This document shows positions 32,847-42,435 of a stretch of 64,000 nt of DNA, one piece after another (the first letter of the stretch is position 1; each line of letters begins with the position of its first letter). Made by a program: the position numbers and the translations under genes. The notes under the pieces are model-generated. The model searched no databases. It was not told the origin of the DNA and saw nothing but the letters and a program-made list of their open reading frames with translations. Source of the DNA: JAMDEO01 sp963775295 (lineage in GTDB: Bacteria; Actinomycetota; Thermoleophilia; RBG-16-64-13); NCBI GenBank assembly GCA_963775295.1, contig CAVZIK010000006.1, positions 620,001-684,000 on the forward strand, given 5' to 3'.

Positions 32847-34202
32847 TTAGTCGTCTGCCCGTTTGCGAAGGTCGATCACCCGCTGAGCTTTGCCTTCGCT
32901 TCGCTCGATCGAGCCGGGCTCCTTGAAGCCAACCCGCACATTGATTCCGATGATGTCTTTGATGTTCTTCTGGATCTGCGACTTCAAGTGGATGAGGGAT
33001 TCGTGCTCGGTGAAGTACGTCACCTCGTCCATGGAGAGAATCGCCTCGGAGACTTCCTTATACAGCCCTGAGCTGATCTCCACCTGCACGTCCATGTTGT
33101 CCATGGCGCCCTTGCGGTCGACGATCAGCTTGTAGTGCGGCTCGACCTGGGGCGACATCAGCAGGACCGACTCCACTTGGCTGGGAAAGACATTTACCCC
33201 GCGGATGATCAGCATATCGTCAGACCGTCCGAAGACGCGGGCCATCCGGGTATTGGTCCGGCCACAGATGCACTGATCAGTGGTGAGCCGGGTGATGTCG
33301 CCAGTGCGATAGCGAATGAGCGGGAAGGCTTTCTTGGTCAGGGTTGTTATGACAAGTTCTCCCGTCTCACCCTCGGGAAGTGGTTCCCCGTTTTCGGGGT
33401 TGATGATCTCTGGAAGGAAGTGGTCGTCGTTGATGTGAAGGCCGTTCTGGGCCTCGACGCACTCGCAGGACACGCCCGGCCCGATGATCTCGCTGAGGCC
33501 GTAAATGTCGCAGGCCTTGATGTTCCACTTCGCCTCCAGGTCGCCGCGCATAGCTTCAGACCAGGGCTCAGCGCCGAAGACGCCGACCTTGAGGGGGAAT
33601 TTGGTGACGTCCAGTTCCAGTTGTTGAGCGACATCCCACAGATAAAGCGCAAAGCTGGGGGTGCAGCAAATAACCGTGGTGCCGAAGTCTTCCATCAGCA
33701 TGAGTTGCCGCTGGGTGTTGCTGCCGGAGATGGGTATGACCGACGCTCCGAGACGCTCGGCGCCGTAGTGGGCGCCCAAGCCACCGGTGAACAGACCGTA
33801 GCCGTAGGCTACTTGGACGATGTCCTCGTTGCTTGTTCCGACGCCTGCCAGGCAACGGGCCATGACCTCCGCCCACATGTCGATATCGTTCTGAGTGTAT
33901 CCCACGGTGGTTGGCTTGCCGGTGGTGCCGGAAGACGCGTGAATGCGCACGACGTCTTTGAGCGGAGTGGCGAAGAGCCCGAACGGATACTGCTCGCGCA
34001 GATTAGTCTTCTTGGTGAAGGGGAGGCTGGGTAGATCTCTCAGGTCTCTGATCCCATAGGGATCGATGCCATTCTTATCGAAGAGGTCCTTGTAAAAGGG
34101 GACGCGTTCGTAAACCCGCTGAACCTGCTCGACCAGACGTTGTCCCTGGAGCTGCGCCAGCTCGCCGCGGCCCATGCACTCATGCTCGCGGTCTCTAATC
34201 AT
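32847..34202 (-). CDS. paaK: Phenylacetate-CoA ligase family enzyme
   Basis: 451 residues from the ATG at 34202, with AGGGGA upstream; the frame is open further but homology begins here ('MIRDREHECMGRGELAQLQG'). It activates phenylacetate (or a related aryl acid) with ATP and CoA. ANL-superfamily motifs: 'IHASSGTTGKPTTVGYT' for phosphate binding, 'DIYGLSEIIGPGV', 'YRTGDIT' and the C-terminal 'IRGVNVFPSQVESVLL' and 'KAQRVIDLRKR' with the catalytic Lys. In anaerobes with IorAB this enzyme can handle arylacetates formed from aromatic amino acids; iorAB lies about 4 kb away. It is followed by a hairpin and stands alone. Confidence 0.92.
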   Translation of the reverse strand: MIRDREHECMGRGELAQLQGQRLVEQVQRVYERVPFYKDLFDKNGIDPYGIRDLRDLPSLPFTKKTNLREQYPFGLFATPLKDVVRIHASSGTTGKPTTVGYTQNDIDMWAEVMARCLAGVGTSNEDIVQVAYGYGLFTGGLGAHYGAERLGASVIPISGSNTQRQLMLMEDFGTTVICCTPSFALYLWDVAQQLELDVTKFPLKVGVFGAEPWSEAMRGDLEAKWNIKACDIYGLSEIIGPGVSCECVEAQNGLHINDDHFLPEIINPENGEPLPEGETGELVITTLTKKAFPLIRYRTGDITRLTTDQCICGRTNTRMARVFGRSDDMLIIRGVNVFPSQVESVLLMSPQVEPHYKLIVDRKGAMDNMDVQVEISSGLYKEVSEAILSMDEVTYFTEHESLIHLKSQIQKNIKDIIGINVRVGFKEPGSIERSEGKAQRVIDLRKRADD

Positions 34203-34364
34203 TTGCGTTCCCCTCATATCTTGAGTTCTGCGGACGTCCGGCGCCCCGGCCCCGGCTTCGCCGGCGGCCACCGCGCCTGTGCGATGGTATCGGTGCTCGG
34301 GGTGGCCGTCAACCTCGTCCAGCCGTCATGCCGCAGGGGGGCGCAGGCCGCGGATGTCCCTCGC

Positions 34365-35069
34365 CTAGAACCGGAATGCCGAGGGACAGATATCTTGCAA
34401 GAAGCACTCAGCACAGTGAGGGCGTTTTGCCGTGCAGACCGCCCGCCCATGCTCGATTAGGAGATACGTGATGTGCTGCCATTCTTCTCGCGGCACGATC
34501 GTCATCAGTTCCCGCTCGATCTTCTCGGGGTCCTTCGATGAAGTCAGGCCAAGACGCTGGCTGAGGCGGCCCACGTGTGTGTCCACGGCGATGCCCGCGT
34601 CCGGGTCTTTGGCGTAAGCTTTCGTGTGGGCGTTGCCTAGCACGATGTTCGCCGTCTTTCGGGCGACGCCCGGCAGAGTGAGCAACTCGGCCATGCTCGC
34701 CGGCACTTCACCGCCGAAGTCGGCTAGGATCTTCTGAGCCGCACCCATGATGTGTTTAGTCTTGTTGCGGAAGAAGCCGGTGGGCCGGATGTCGGTTTCG
34801 AATTCAGTGACATCCGCACCGGCGTAGTCTTCGATAGCGCGGTACTTCTTGAAGAGTTTGGCCGTGACCTGGTTGACCATCTTGTCCGTACATTGAGCTG
34901 ACAAGATCACTGCGACCAGCAACTCCCAGTCACTGCCGAAGCTGAGGGCTATGTGGGCGTCCGGATAGCCCTCGCGCAGCCTGCGGATGATCTCCGCTGC
35001 CTGGGAACTCCTGTCCAGGATGGAGCCGCTCAAGGTCTCGTCCTTCGCTTGTTCTTTAGCAGCGCTCAT
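34365..35069 (-). CDS. nth: Endonuclease III (DNA glycosylase/AP lyase)
   Basis: 234 residues. It removes oxidised pyrimidines in base excision repair. The HhH motif 'LPGVARKTANIVLG' with the catalytic Lys, the catalytic Asp in 'VDTHVGRLSQRLG', and the C-terminal [4Fe-4S] loop C-x6-C-x2-C-x5-C ('CTAKRPHCAECFLQDICPS') are all present. I chose the ATG at 35069; the frame stays open to 35315, but that part has no homology. It diverges from the surface-protein gene at 35173. Confidence 0.92.
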   Translation of the reverse strand: MSAAKEQAKDETLSGSILDRSSQAAEIIRRLREGYPDAHIALSFGSDWELLVAVILSAQCTDKMVNQVTAKLFKKYRAIEDYAGADVTEFETDIRPTGFFRNKTKHIMGAAQKILADFGGEVPASMAELLTLPGVARKTANIVLGNAHTKAYAKDPDAGIAVDTHVGRLSQRLGLTSSKDPEKIERELMTIVPREEWQHITYLLIEHGRAVCTAKRPHCAECFLQDICPSAFRF

Positions 35070-35172
35070 TTTCGCCGGAACCCCCGGAGTCGTTTCTCGT
35101 ATCATACGACATGCGTGTGGGGCGCGAGTTGATGTTTGGCGGGTATTCAACGAGCGAGGGGGTTGCTTGGGC

Positions 35173-37425
35173 ATGACTATCGGACGACAGCGGCTTTGGC
35201 CCATCATCGGGGTGCTGGCCGCGGCATCCATCATCCTCCTTGCCGGGCCCATGATCCCCCCGGCTTCGGCGGCGTCCGTCGCTCCGGTCCTGTACTTTGT
35301 CCATCTGGGTGACATCTGGCGCTACGATGCCGGGTTGGGCGCGGTCGACGTCGTGGAGCAGGCGGACGGGAGATCCCTGGGCCATCTCTCGTGGTCGGCC
35401 GACGGCAGGACTCTGGCCTGGGAGGAGAAGAACTCGGCCGATGGGCGGGAGCAGAGTCGGGTCTTCTTCCGCAGGGAGTCATCCAATCCCGGCGGGCAGG
35501 CACGAGTGTGGGATTTCTCCGCCGCGGCGTCACCCGCCGTTTCGCCGGACGGTCGTTACCTTCTCTATGAGAAGGGCGACGGCGACACGACGAGCATAGC
35601 GTTCTTCGACTCACAAGGCGGACCGGTCCCGTCGCCGCTGTTAGGGACCCGCAACGGCTCGTGGGCGAGATCGTCGGATGGAGCGACTCTTCTGGTGGCG
35701 TTCGACCGGGAGGACCCGGGTTCGGCGGATCCCGGCGCATCGGGCCTGGGCTTCTACCTGCTCGACTTCGCGGCGGATCGCGAGTCTCAGCGTCTCGTGC
35801 CCGGCGCCGCCACCAGCGGCGTGCAGCCGGGAAGATGGGCTCCGCTCGCCGATCCCTTGGGTAGCGCCTACCTGGTGACTCGTTTCGCTGCGAGCGGGCG
35901 AACCGAGATCCTCCGAACGGACGCGGCCGTGGGGGACCCCACGTCTATCCTTGACGTGACCAACGCTGACCTCTTCGACTACCGCTGGCTTCAAACGACC
36001 GACGGCTCCGTGCTGCCTTACGTGGAGGTCGCCCCCATGGCCGCCGGACGTTCGGATATCTACCAGATGAAGGACTCGTCGGAAGGCGCGACCGTCGGCA
36101 CCACCGTCGCCAGCCTCGCCCTTCTCGATTCGTCCTTCGGTTGGAACGCCTCCTTGCCCGCCAACAGTCCTTTCTCCGACCTTGAAATCGGGCAACGCTA
36201 CTTTCAGGCGGCGGCGCTGCTGTGGGCCCAAAGCGTGGTGGCCGGCTTCTCGGACGGGGGCTTTCACCCGGAGGAACCAGTCAAGCGCGCCCAATTCGCC
36301 AAGATGCTGGCCGGGGCAGTGGGCTTGGAAGTATACGGCGGCCTGCCTAAGCCGCCCTTCCCGGATGTCGGCGGGGATGTCGCCGAACTGTATCCCTCCG
36401 AGTACGTCTCGGCCGTTTGGAGTAGCCACTTTGTAAAGGGTTACTCGGACGGCTCATTCCGACCATGGGGCAATATCAGCAGGGCACAGATGATTACCAT
36501 GGTGGTCCGAGCAGCCCGCACATATCTTTCTGAAGTCCTGAATGACCCCCCGGATGGCTGGGCCGGTGAGACCGAGGGATACACCGACCCGGCCCATGCT
36601 CACGCGGTCCATCTAGCCGAGTACACGGGGCTTCTCACCGGCATCGATCTGGAGGGCTGGGACCTTGACAAGCCTGCGCAGAGAGGAGAGGTCGCCCAAC
36701 TCCTTCTCGATCTACAAGGGCTGCGCAGCCCATTGGCGGACGTCCATCGTCCCCCCGCCTACTCGGTCGGCGCCGGCGGGCTCCGTTCCGGGGTGGAGCC
36801 TGCCCCGGCCTCGAGGCCGGCGATCGGTAACATCGTGTTCGACGGGGATTCTCTCACCGCCGGCTCGACCGCCACCGATCCATATCCGAGTCAGGTGATG
36901 CGGGAATTTCATCCGGAGGTCTACTGGGTCAATCTGGGCATCGGCGGGCAGAAACTTTCCGACATGCTCGCCAACGCTCCATCGAAGGTCGACCCGCTCT
37001 ACCAGTCGAAACTGGGTCGAAACGTGGTGGTGGTCTGGGGCGGCACCAACGACATTCGCCATTGGAATCACAAGCCGGCGGCTGTGTTCCAGCATCTGCG
37101 TCAGTACTGTCTAGGCCGGCGCGAGCAAGGGTACACGGTTGTGGTGATGACTCTGCTCCCCCGTTCCGATGGCGATTACCCGGAGACTTTCGAGTTCGAC
37201 CGACAGCAGGTCAACACGATGATCCGGCAGAGCTGGACCGGCTTTGCCGATGCCCTAGTTGACGTGGGCTCCGATCCGCTCATCGGACTGGCGGGTTGCG
37301 AGACCGACCCGCGTTTCTACAGCCCCGACAGGGTTCATCTCAACAACGGGGGCCTTGCGTTGGTAGCAGGGCAGGTGAACCAGTTGTTGCAGCGGGTCGA
37401 TGCCCTGACGAACGAAGGCGCGTAG
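35173..37425 (+). CDS. Surface protein: propeller-like, SLH and SGNH hydrolase domains
   Basis: 750 residues. The signal peptide (residues 1-35, 'ILLAGPMIPPASAASVAP') is followed by a repeat-rich region of about 300 residues resembling a TolB/WD-type propeller ('HLSWSADGRTLAWEEK', 'AVSPDGRYLLYE'). Then come S-layer homology repeats ('GFSDGGFHPEEPVKRAQFAK', 'GYSDGSFRPWGNISRAQM') near residues 336-520, which bind cell-wall polymers. The C-terminal SGNH/GDSL hydrolase (from about 545) has block I 'DGDSLTAG', 'GIGGQ', block III 'GGTNDI' and the final Asp-His 'DRVHLN'. A secreted esterase/deacetylase held at the cell surface is likely. GAGGGGG upstream supports the start. Confidence 0.87.
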   Translation: MTIGRQRLWPIIGVLAAASIILLAGPMIPPASAASVAPVLYFVHLGDIWRYDAGLGAVDVVEQADGRSLGHLSWSADGRTLAWEEKNSADGREQSRVFFRRESSNPGGQARVWDFSAAASPAVSPDGRYLLYEKGDGDTTSIAFFDSQGGPVPSPLLGTRNGSWARSSDGATLLVAFDREDPGSADPGASGLGFYLLDFAADRESQRLVPGAATSGVQPGRWAPLADPLGSAYLVTRFAASGRTEILRTDAAVGDPTSILDVTNADLFDYRWLQTTDGSVLPYVEVAPMAAGRSDIYQMKDSSEGATVGTTVASLALLDSSFGWNASLPANSPFSDLEIGQRYFQAAALLWAQSVVAGFSDGGFHPEEPVKRAQFAKMLAGAVGLEVYGGLPKPPFPDVGGDVAELYPSEYVSAVWSSHFVKGYSDGSFRPWGNISRAQMITMVVRAARTYLSEVLNDPPDGWAGETEGYTDPAHAHAVHLAEYTGLLTGIDLEGWDLDKPAQRGEVAQLLLDLQGLRSPLADVHRPPAYSVGAGGLRSGVEPAPASRPAIGNIVFDGDSLTAGSTATDPYPSQVMREFHPEVYWVNLGIGGQKLSDMLANAPSKVDPLYQSKLGRNVVVVWGGTNDIRHWNHKPAAVFQHLRQYCLGRREQGYTVVVMTLLPRSDGDYPETFEFDRQQVNTMIRQSWTGFADALVDVGSDPLIGLAGCETDPRFYSPDRVHLNNGGLALVAGQVNQLLQRVDALTNEGA

Positions 37426-37495
37426 GGCGCCGCAGCGGCGTCGCCGAGGAAAGACCATCTTGCCCAGCCCCTGCCGTGGCGCTGACCCCGCCGCG

Positions 37496-38086
37496 TTACT
37501 GTCGGCCCAGCGCGAACGCCTTGAGATTGGTGTCGACTGTCTTGGGCGGAACGACCTGTCGGATGACGCTCTCCCAGGTCTCGTCTGCGAAGGGCAGTTT
37601 CTGTGAAACGGCGCCCAGCATGACCACGTTGACCGCCTTGACCGTACCCGCCTGCTCGGCCAGAGAAGCGGCATCTACGGCTCGCACGTCGGACCACGCG
37701 GCAGTGATGCGCTCGTCGATATCGGCCGGATACTCGGCCAGGCCCGCGGCAACGGGACTGGGATTGACCCGAACCGTATTGTAGACAACCAAGCCGCCGG
37801 GTTTGATCCAGTGGATATATCGCATGGCCTCAAGGGGCTCGAACGCCAGAAGGATGTCCACTGTGCCTGCGGCCACGAGAGGTGAATGCACCTTCTCTCC
37901 GAATCGCAGGTGGCTGGTGACCGATCCACCTCTCTGGCTCATGCCGTGGACTTCGCTCTGCTTGACCTCGTAGCCTTCGGCCATGGCCACCTGGCTGAGT
38001 AGGTAGCTGGCCAGCACTACCCCTTGGCCGCCCACCCCGGAGATGAGCAGGTTGGTCGTGGGCCGGGAGCCCGAATGCGCGCTCAT
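37496..38086 (-). CDS. iorB: Indolepyruvate:ferredoxin oxidoreductase, beta subunit
   Basis: 196 residues from the ATG at 38086, which overlaps the iorA stop. It is a gamma-type domain of 2-oxoacid oxidoreductases: 'NLLISGVGGQGVVLASYLLS', 'KQSEVHGMSQRGGSVTSHLR' and 'VNVVMLGAVSQKLPFAD'. With IorA it converts arylpyruvates (indole-, phenyl- and hydroxyphenylpyruvate) to arylacetyl-CoA while reducing ferredoxin. It is the downstream gene of a two-gene operon. Confidence 0.93.
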   Translation of the reverse strand: MSAHSGSRPTTNLLISGVGGQGVVLASYLLSQVAMAEGYEVKQSEVHGMSQRGGSVTSHLRFGEKVHSPLVAAGTVDILLAFEPLEAMRYIHWIKPGGLVVYNTVRVNPSPVAAGLAEYPADIDERITAAWSDVRAVDAASLAEQAGTVKAVNVVMLGAVSQKLPFADETWESVIRQVVPPKTVDTNLKAFALGRQ

Positions 38087-39921
38087 GAGGCCGCCCTTCC
38101 GCCGCTCATGCTGGCACCCGCGCCGATTCCATCGTCTGCGGGCGGGAGGATGGCACCGAAGTTGCATAGTTGCGCGCAGATTCCGCAGCCGCTGCACTGA
38201 TCGGACAGGATCTCAACCTTGGAGCCCTCCCCGGCGTCGGGCGGTTTGATTAGGTTCAATGCCATGCAGCCTGCCTGGAGGCAGCGCTTGCATCCGGTAC
38301 ACATCTCGGCGTCGACACGGTAAGGCGGACGCTTGATCTTGTACTGAAGGACGCAGGGCGATTTGGCGATGACCACGGAGGCTTCGTCTGACTTCAACTC
38401 TTCTTCGAGGACCCGTTTGACCTCCGCCATGTCGAGCGGGTCGATCTCGCGCACTCGGGCGATGCCGATCGCGCGACACAGTGCCGGGATGTCCACCTCG
38501 GCCGCCTGCCCGCCCATGAGGGTCTTGCCGGTGCCGGGGTTCTCCTGACCGCCCGTCATGCCAGTAGTCCGGTTGTCCAGGATGAGAGTCAAGGTGTGTC
38601 CGCGGTTGTAGGCGATGTCCATGAGTGGCGTCACACCGGAGTGGAAGAAGGTGCTGTCGCCGATGACGGCCACGGATTTCGCCCGGTTGTCAGTCGATAG
38701 CTCGGCCACCTGGCGCATGCCATGCGCCATGCTGATACTGGCGCCCATGCAGACGCAGGAGTGCATGGCCTCGAAGGGTGGCAGGGCTCCAAGCGTGTAA
38801 CAACCGATATCGCCGCTCACGAATACACGGAGACGCTTGAGCACGGTGAAGATCCCCCGGTGAGAGCAGCCCGGGCAGAGTGTCGGCGGACGTCCGGGAA
38901 GCCCGGTGGCGGGTGCTGCCGGGGTCGACACAAGCTCAGACACGGCTCCGGGAACGCCCGCTGCGTCCAACGCGCGTGCGACGACCCCTTGGTCGAATTC
39001 GCCCAGCATGGACAGAAGTCCCTTGCCGCCGTCCACCTTAATTCCCATCAACCTGATGTTCTCTTCCAGGAACGGGTCCAATTCCTCCACTACGTACAAC
39101 TTCTCAACGCGGGAGCGAAAATCCGCAATGAGTCGCTTGGGGAGGGGGTAAGTCATACCCAGCTTGAGAAAGCTGGCGTGAGGAAATGCCTCGCGGGAGT
39201 ACTGGTAGGAGATTCCGGAGGTGATGATGCCCACACTCGAGTCGCCCATCTCGATGCGGTTCAAGGGGCTTGTCTCGCCCAATTCCGCCAAGTCGGCAAG
39301 GCGCTGCTCCACGACCACATGCCGGGGGGCGGCGTTGCTGGGCAGCATGGTGTACTTCGTGGTGTTCTTCTCGAAGGTGGCTATCGGTTCCACAGGGATG
39401 CGGTCCCCCAAGTCCACCATGCTCTTGGAGTGGGATATCCGAGTTGTGGTGCGGAAGAGCACCGGGGTATCGTATTTCTCGGAGAGTTCGAACGCCTGCT
39501 TGATGTAGTCTTTGGCTTCTGCGCTGTCGGACGGCTCCAGTAGCGGAATCTTGACAAATTTGGCGTAATTGCGGTTGTCCTGCTCGTTCTGCGAGCTGTG
39601 GAGTGCCGGGTCATCGGCCGTGACCAGGACCAGCCCGCCCTTGACTCCCGTGTAGGATGCAGTGAACAGCGGGTCCGCGGCAACATTGACACCCACGTGT
39701 TTCATGCAGACCAGGGCGCGCGCGCCGGCCATCGATGCGCCGAGGCCTACCTCCATGGCCACCTTCTCGTTGGGAGACCACTCGCTATAGATATCCTTGT
39801 AGTCCGCCACGGTCTCAAGGATCTCGGTGCTCGGCGTGCCGGGATAGGCGGCGGCCAACCTCACTCCTGCCTCCCAGGCTCCGCGTGCGATGGCCTCGTT
39901 TCCGGATAGGATCTCGCGCAT
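38083..39921 (-). CDS. iorA: Indolepyruvate:ferredoxin oxidoreductase, alpha subunit
   Basis: 612 residues from the ATG at 39921, with AAGGAGTGAC directly upstream. The alpha-type pyrimidine domain ('LSGNEAIARGAWEAGVRLAA' then YPGTPSTE), the TPP-binding domain ('LCPGCSHRG', 'GDSTFFHSGVTPLMDIAYN', 'DNRTTGMTGGQENP') and two C-terminal ferredoxin clusters ('CTGCKRCLQAGC', 'CSGCGICAQLC') are fused in one chain, as is normal for IorA. Found in anaerobic archaea and bacteria that ferment aromatic amino acids. It diverges from the AOR operon. Confidence 0.95.
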   Translation of the reverse strand: MREILSGNEAIARGAWEAGVRLAAAYPGTPSTEILETVADYKDIYSEWSPNEKVAMEVGLGASMAGARALVCMKHVGVNVAADPLFTASYTGVKGGLVLVTADDPALHSSQNEQDNRNYAKFVKIPLLEPSDSAEAKDYIKQAFELSEKYDTPVLFRTTTRISHSKSMVDLGDRIPVEPIATFEKNTTKYTMLPSNAAPRHVVVEQRLADLAELGETSPLNRIEMGDSSVGIITSGISYQYSREAFPHASFLKLGMTYPLPKRLIADFRSRVEKLYVVEELDPFLEENIRLMGIKVDGGKGLLSMLGEFDQGVVARALDAAGVPGAVSELVSTPAAPATGLPGRPPTLCPGCSHRGIFTVLKRLRVFVSGDIGCYTLGALPPFEAMHSCVCMGASISMAHGMRQVAELSTDNRAKSVAVIGDSTFFHSGVTPLMDIAYNRGHTLTLILDNRTTGMTGGQENPGTGKTLMGGQAAEVDIPALCRAIGIARVREIDPLDMAEVKRVLEEELKSDEASVVIAKSPCVLQYKIKRPPYRVDAEMCTGCKRCLQAGCMALNLIKPPDAGEGSKVEILSDQCSGCGICAQLCNFGAILPPADDGIGAGASMSGGRAAS

Positions 39922-40001
39922 GTCACTCCTTCGAAATGGGCGGAACAGACTCGCCTCAAGAGGCATCAACGCCTCAAATGTGCTCCGGTGTTTTTACCAC
40001 A

Positions 40002-40030
40002 TTGCCGGGTTCCCCGCGCGTGTCTAAAAT
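40002..40030 (+). promoter_or_regulatory. Promoter of the AOR operon
   Basis: TTGCCG (40002-40007) and TAAAAT (40025-40030) are exactly 17 bases apart. Transcription would start near 40037, leaving a leader of about 87 bases with an AGGGGGG ribosome site. No known molybdenum or tungsten cofactor riboswitch was recognised in the leader. Confidence 0.6.
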
Positions 40031-40123
40031 GGTCCTACCAGATGGCGTAAAACCCATTCGATCTTCGGGGACGCTGTTTGAATCGGCTTATGGCGCTCAT
40101 CCCACTAACACAGGGGGGTCGCA

Positions 40124-41926
40124 TTGGACTTCTACCAAGGGAAAGTGCTCCGGCTGGACCTCACCATGGGGTCTGCGACCGTTGAGCCTCTCAATATGGA
40201 TTGGGCCGAGCGCTACATCGGGGGCAAGGGGCTTCTCTTGCGTTACATGTGGGATAACGTTCCCGCCGGCATCGATCCTTGGTCGCCCGACAACCCAGTC
40301 ATCTTGGTGACCGGTCCGTTTGCGGGAACCAACGTGAGCACTGCATCGCGCCTGGTCGTGGGGGCGAAAAGCCCCGTCACTGGAACTCTCGATGACAGCT
40401 ACGTGGGCGGTTCGTTCGCTCCGGAGATGAAGTTCGCCGGATATGACCTCATTATCATCGTCGGTAAGTCGCCCGAGCCGGTCGTCGTCTGGGTCAAGGA
40501 CGACAAGGTCGAGTTCGTGCCGGCGGGCGGTAGATACTGGGGCCTCAAGACCTCGGCTCTCGAGGCCGCTCTCCGCCAAGACTTGGACAAGGATGCCAAG
40601 GTTCTCTCCATCGGCCCGGCAGGGGAAAACGTCGTGCCCTGGGCCTGTCTGAGCACCGACCAGTTCCATAAAGCCGGCAGGGGTGGTCACGGCGCACTGT
40701 TCGGTTCGAAGAATCTAAAGGCTGTCGCCATCCGCGGCACCGGCTCGGTTCAGGTGGGCGACGCTAGGGCGTTTCTGACAGACATGGCGCGCATCCATCG
40801 AGAGCACGTGCTCACGGATTTCAACCTTTGGGCGAACGAGGAGGGTACGCCTATCCTCGTGGACCCGGTAAACGGGGCCGGGGCTCTCCCCACCCGTAAC
40901 TGGTCCGCGGGCACCTTCGAAGGAGCCGACGGTATCAACTCGGAGGCGTTCCAGAAGGTCAAGGTCGCCAACCGGGCTTGCTACCAGTGTGCGATCGCTT
41001 GCCGCCAGGTGCACGAGGCCGGTGGGGTCAAGAGCGAAGGCCCTGAGTACGAGACCATCGCTCTTTGCGGCGCCAACTGCGGGGTGAGCGACATCGACGA
41101 TCTGATGCGTTTTAACCAAGGGTGCGACGAATGGGGGTTGGACACAATCTCGTCCGGGTCAGTCGTCGGACTGGCAATGGACATGACCGAGCGCGGGGTC
41201 GCCGACTTTGGGATGCGCTTCGGAGAGGGTGAGGGCTATCTTGCCGCTCCAGAGTTGATCGCGACTCGCAATGGTGCTGGAGCCGAGCTTGCTTTGGGAG
41301 CCCGCGCTCTCGCTGCCAAATATGGAGTGCCCGAACTGGCAATGGAGGCGAAGAATCTCGAACTGCCCGGCTACGACCCCAGGGGAGCCTTCGGGATGAG
41401 CCTTTCCTATGCCACGTCAGACCGGGGCGGCTGCCATATGCGTTCGTATCCCGTGGCCGACGAGATTCTCGAGGGCACGAGGCCTGCCGACAGTCTGGAA
41501 GGCAAGGCCGAGCAGGTGATCAAAGGTAATGTGGACAACGGCTTCATCGGGCAGAACTTCAGTTCGGTCAAGTTCAGCGGGATCTACTGCGATTTCTGGG
41601 CGGTAAATCCCGACCAGCTGTGTCAAATGTTTAAGCATGTCTGGAAGCGCGATTTTAGCGAGGACGAGATCATGCTTATCGGCGAGCGCATCTGGAACCT
41701 GGGCCGGCTCTTCAATCTCCGAGAAGGGGTGGAGCCGGATTCGCTCCCTGTGAAATTGTACGCGCCCGAATATGCGTTCCAAAGCGGTCCTTCCGCCGGG
41801 AAGGCAATCGGAGGCCAGGAGCTTGCGGACGCGTTGCAGGAGTATTACCGGCTGCGCGGCTGGGATGAACGCGGGGTTCCTACCGAAGCCAAATTGGCCG
41901 AAGTGGGCGTTGACGTTCGCGTGTAG
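40124..41926 (+). CDS. Tungsten-containing aldehyde:ferredoxin oxidoreductase family protein
   Basis: 600 residues from a TTG with AGGGGGGTCGCA upstream. 'DFYQGKVLRLDLTMGSATVE' and 'ERYIGGKGLLLRYMWDNVP' open the AOR N-terminal domain, which folds around a bis-tungstopterin. [4Fe-4S] ligands are in 'CYQCAIACR' and later Cys residues; 'DTISSGSVVGLAMDM' and 'YDPRGAFGMSLSYATSDRGG' are family signatures. It oxidises aldehydes (or reduces acids) with ferredoxin. The following ferredoxin and MoaD-like genes support a tungsten enzyme that uses a dedicated electron carrier. In aromatic degraders such enzymes act on benzaldehyde and arylacetaldehydes. Confidence 0.93.
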   Translation: MDFYQGKVLRLDLTMGSATVEPLNMDWAERYIGGKGLLLRYMWDNVPAGIDPWSPDNPVILVTGPFAGTNVSTASRLVVGAKSPVTGTLDDSYVGGSFAPEMKFAGYDLIIIVGKSPEPVVVWVKDDKVEFVPAGGRYWGLKTSALEAALRQDLDKDAKVLSIGPAGENVVPWACLSTDQFHKAGRGGHGALFGSKNLKAVAIRGTGSVQVGDARAFLTDMARIHREHVLTDFNLWANEEGTPILVDPVNGAGALPTRNWSAGTFEGADGINSEAFQKVKVANRACYQCAIACRQVHEAGGVKSEGPEYETIALCGANCGVSDIDDLMRFNQGCDEWGLDTISSGSVVGLAMDMTERGVADFGMRFGEGEGYLAAPELIATRNGAGAELALGARALAAKYGVPELAMEAKNLELPGYDPRGAFGMSLSYATSDRGGCHMRSYPVADEILEGTRPADSLEGKAEQVIKGNVDNGFIGQNFSSVKFSGIYCDFWAVNPDQLCQMFKHVWKRDFSEDEIMLIGERIWNLGRLFNLREGVEPDSLPVKLYAPEYAFQSGPSAGKAIGGQELADALQEYYRLRGWDERGVPTEAKLAEVGVDVRV

Positions 41927-41959
41927 ACCGCTGACCTATGGCCTGAGAAAGGGACCTCA

Positions 41960-42430
41960 ATGCCTCATGTGATGGTTAGCAACAAGAAGTGTGTCGGCTG
42001 CCATATGTGCGAGCTTGCATGCTCCGCATGGCACGAGGGCGCTTATCGGCCGTCGGTCGCCCGCTTGTCCATAGCGGTAAACCCCACCACGGCCGTGATC
42101 AAGGGACGTACATGCCTGCAGACCGCGTGCGGAAAGTGCGCGGAAGCCTGCCCGGAGGGCGCCATCGAGCAGCACCTCATCGAGGTGAAAGCGACCGGTC
42201 TGGACCCGGTCAGCGGGTACGTGCTCAAGGTGAATGAGGAGAAGTGTCTCAATTGTGGGGCCTGTTACGATGCCTGTCCTCTTGGGGTCATCAGGGAGCA
42301 TCCGGATCGGTCGGTTGCCTACAAATGCGATCTGTGCGACGGCGACCCGCAATGTGTGGCCTTCTGTCAGAACCCGAACGTGCTGGCGGTGAGCCTGAAG
42401 GTCAGCAAACTCGAACAGGGGATAAGCTAG
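41960..42430 (+). CDS. Multi-[4Fe-4S] electron-transfer subunit of the AOR
   Basis: 156 residues. Four cysteine groups of the HycB/AorA type are present: 'KKCVGCHMCELACSAWH', 'CLQTACGKCAEACPEGAI', 'KCLNCGACYDACPLGVI' and 'YKCDLCDGDPQCVAFCQNP', giving four [4Fe-4S] clusters. Proteins like this are the electron-transfer partner of bacterial aldehyde oxidoreductases. The gene is 33 bases after the AOR gene and six bases before the MoaD-like gene. Confidence 0.92.
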   Translation: MPHVMVSNKKCVGCHMCELACSAWHEGAYRPSVARLSIAVNPTTAVIKGRTCLQTACGKCAEACPEGAIEQHLIEVKATGLDPVSGYVLKVNEEKCLNCGACYDACPLGVIREHPDRSVAYKCDLCDGDPQCVAFCQNPNVLAVSLKVSKLEQGIS

Positions 42431-42435
42431 CGGTC

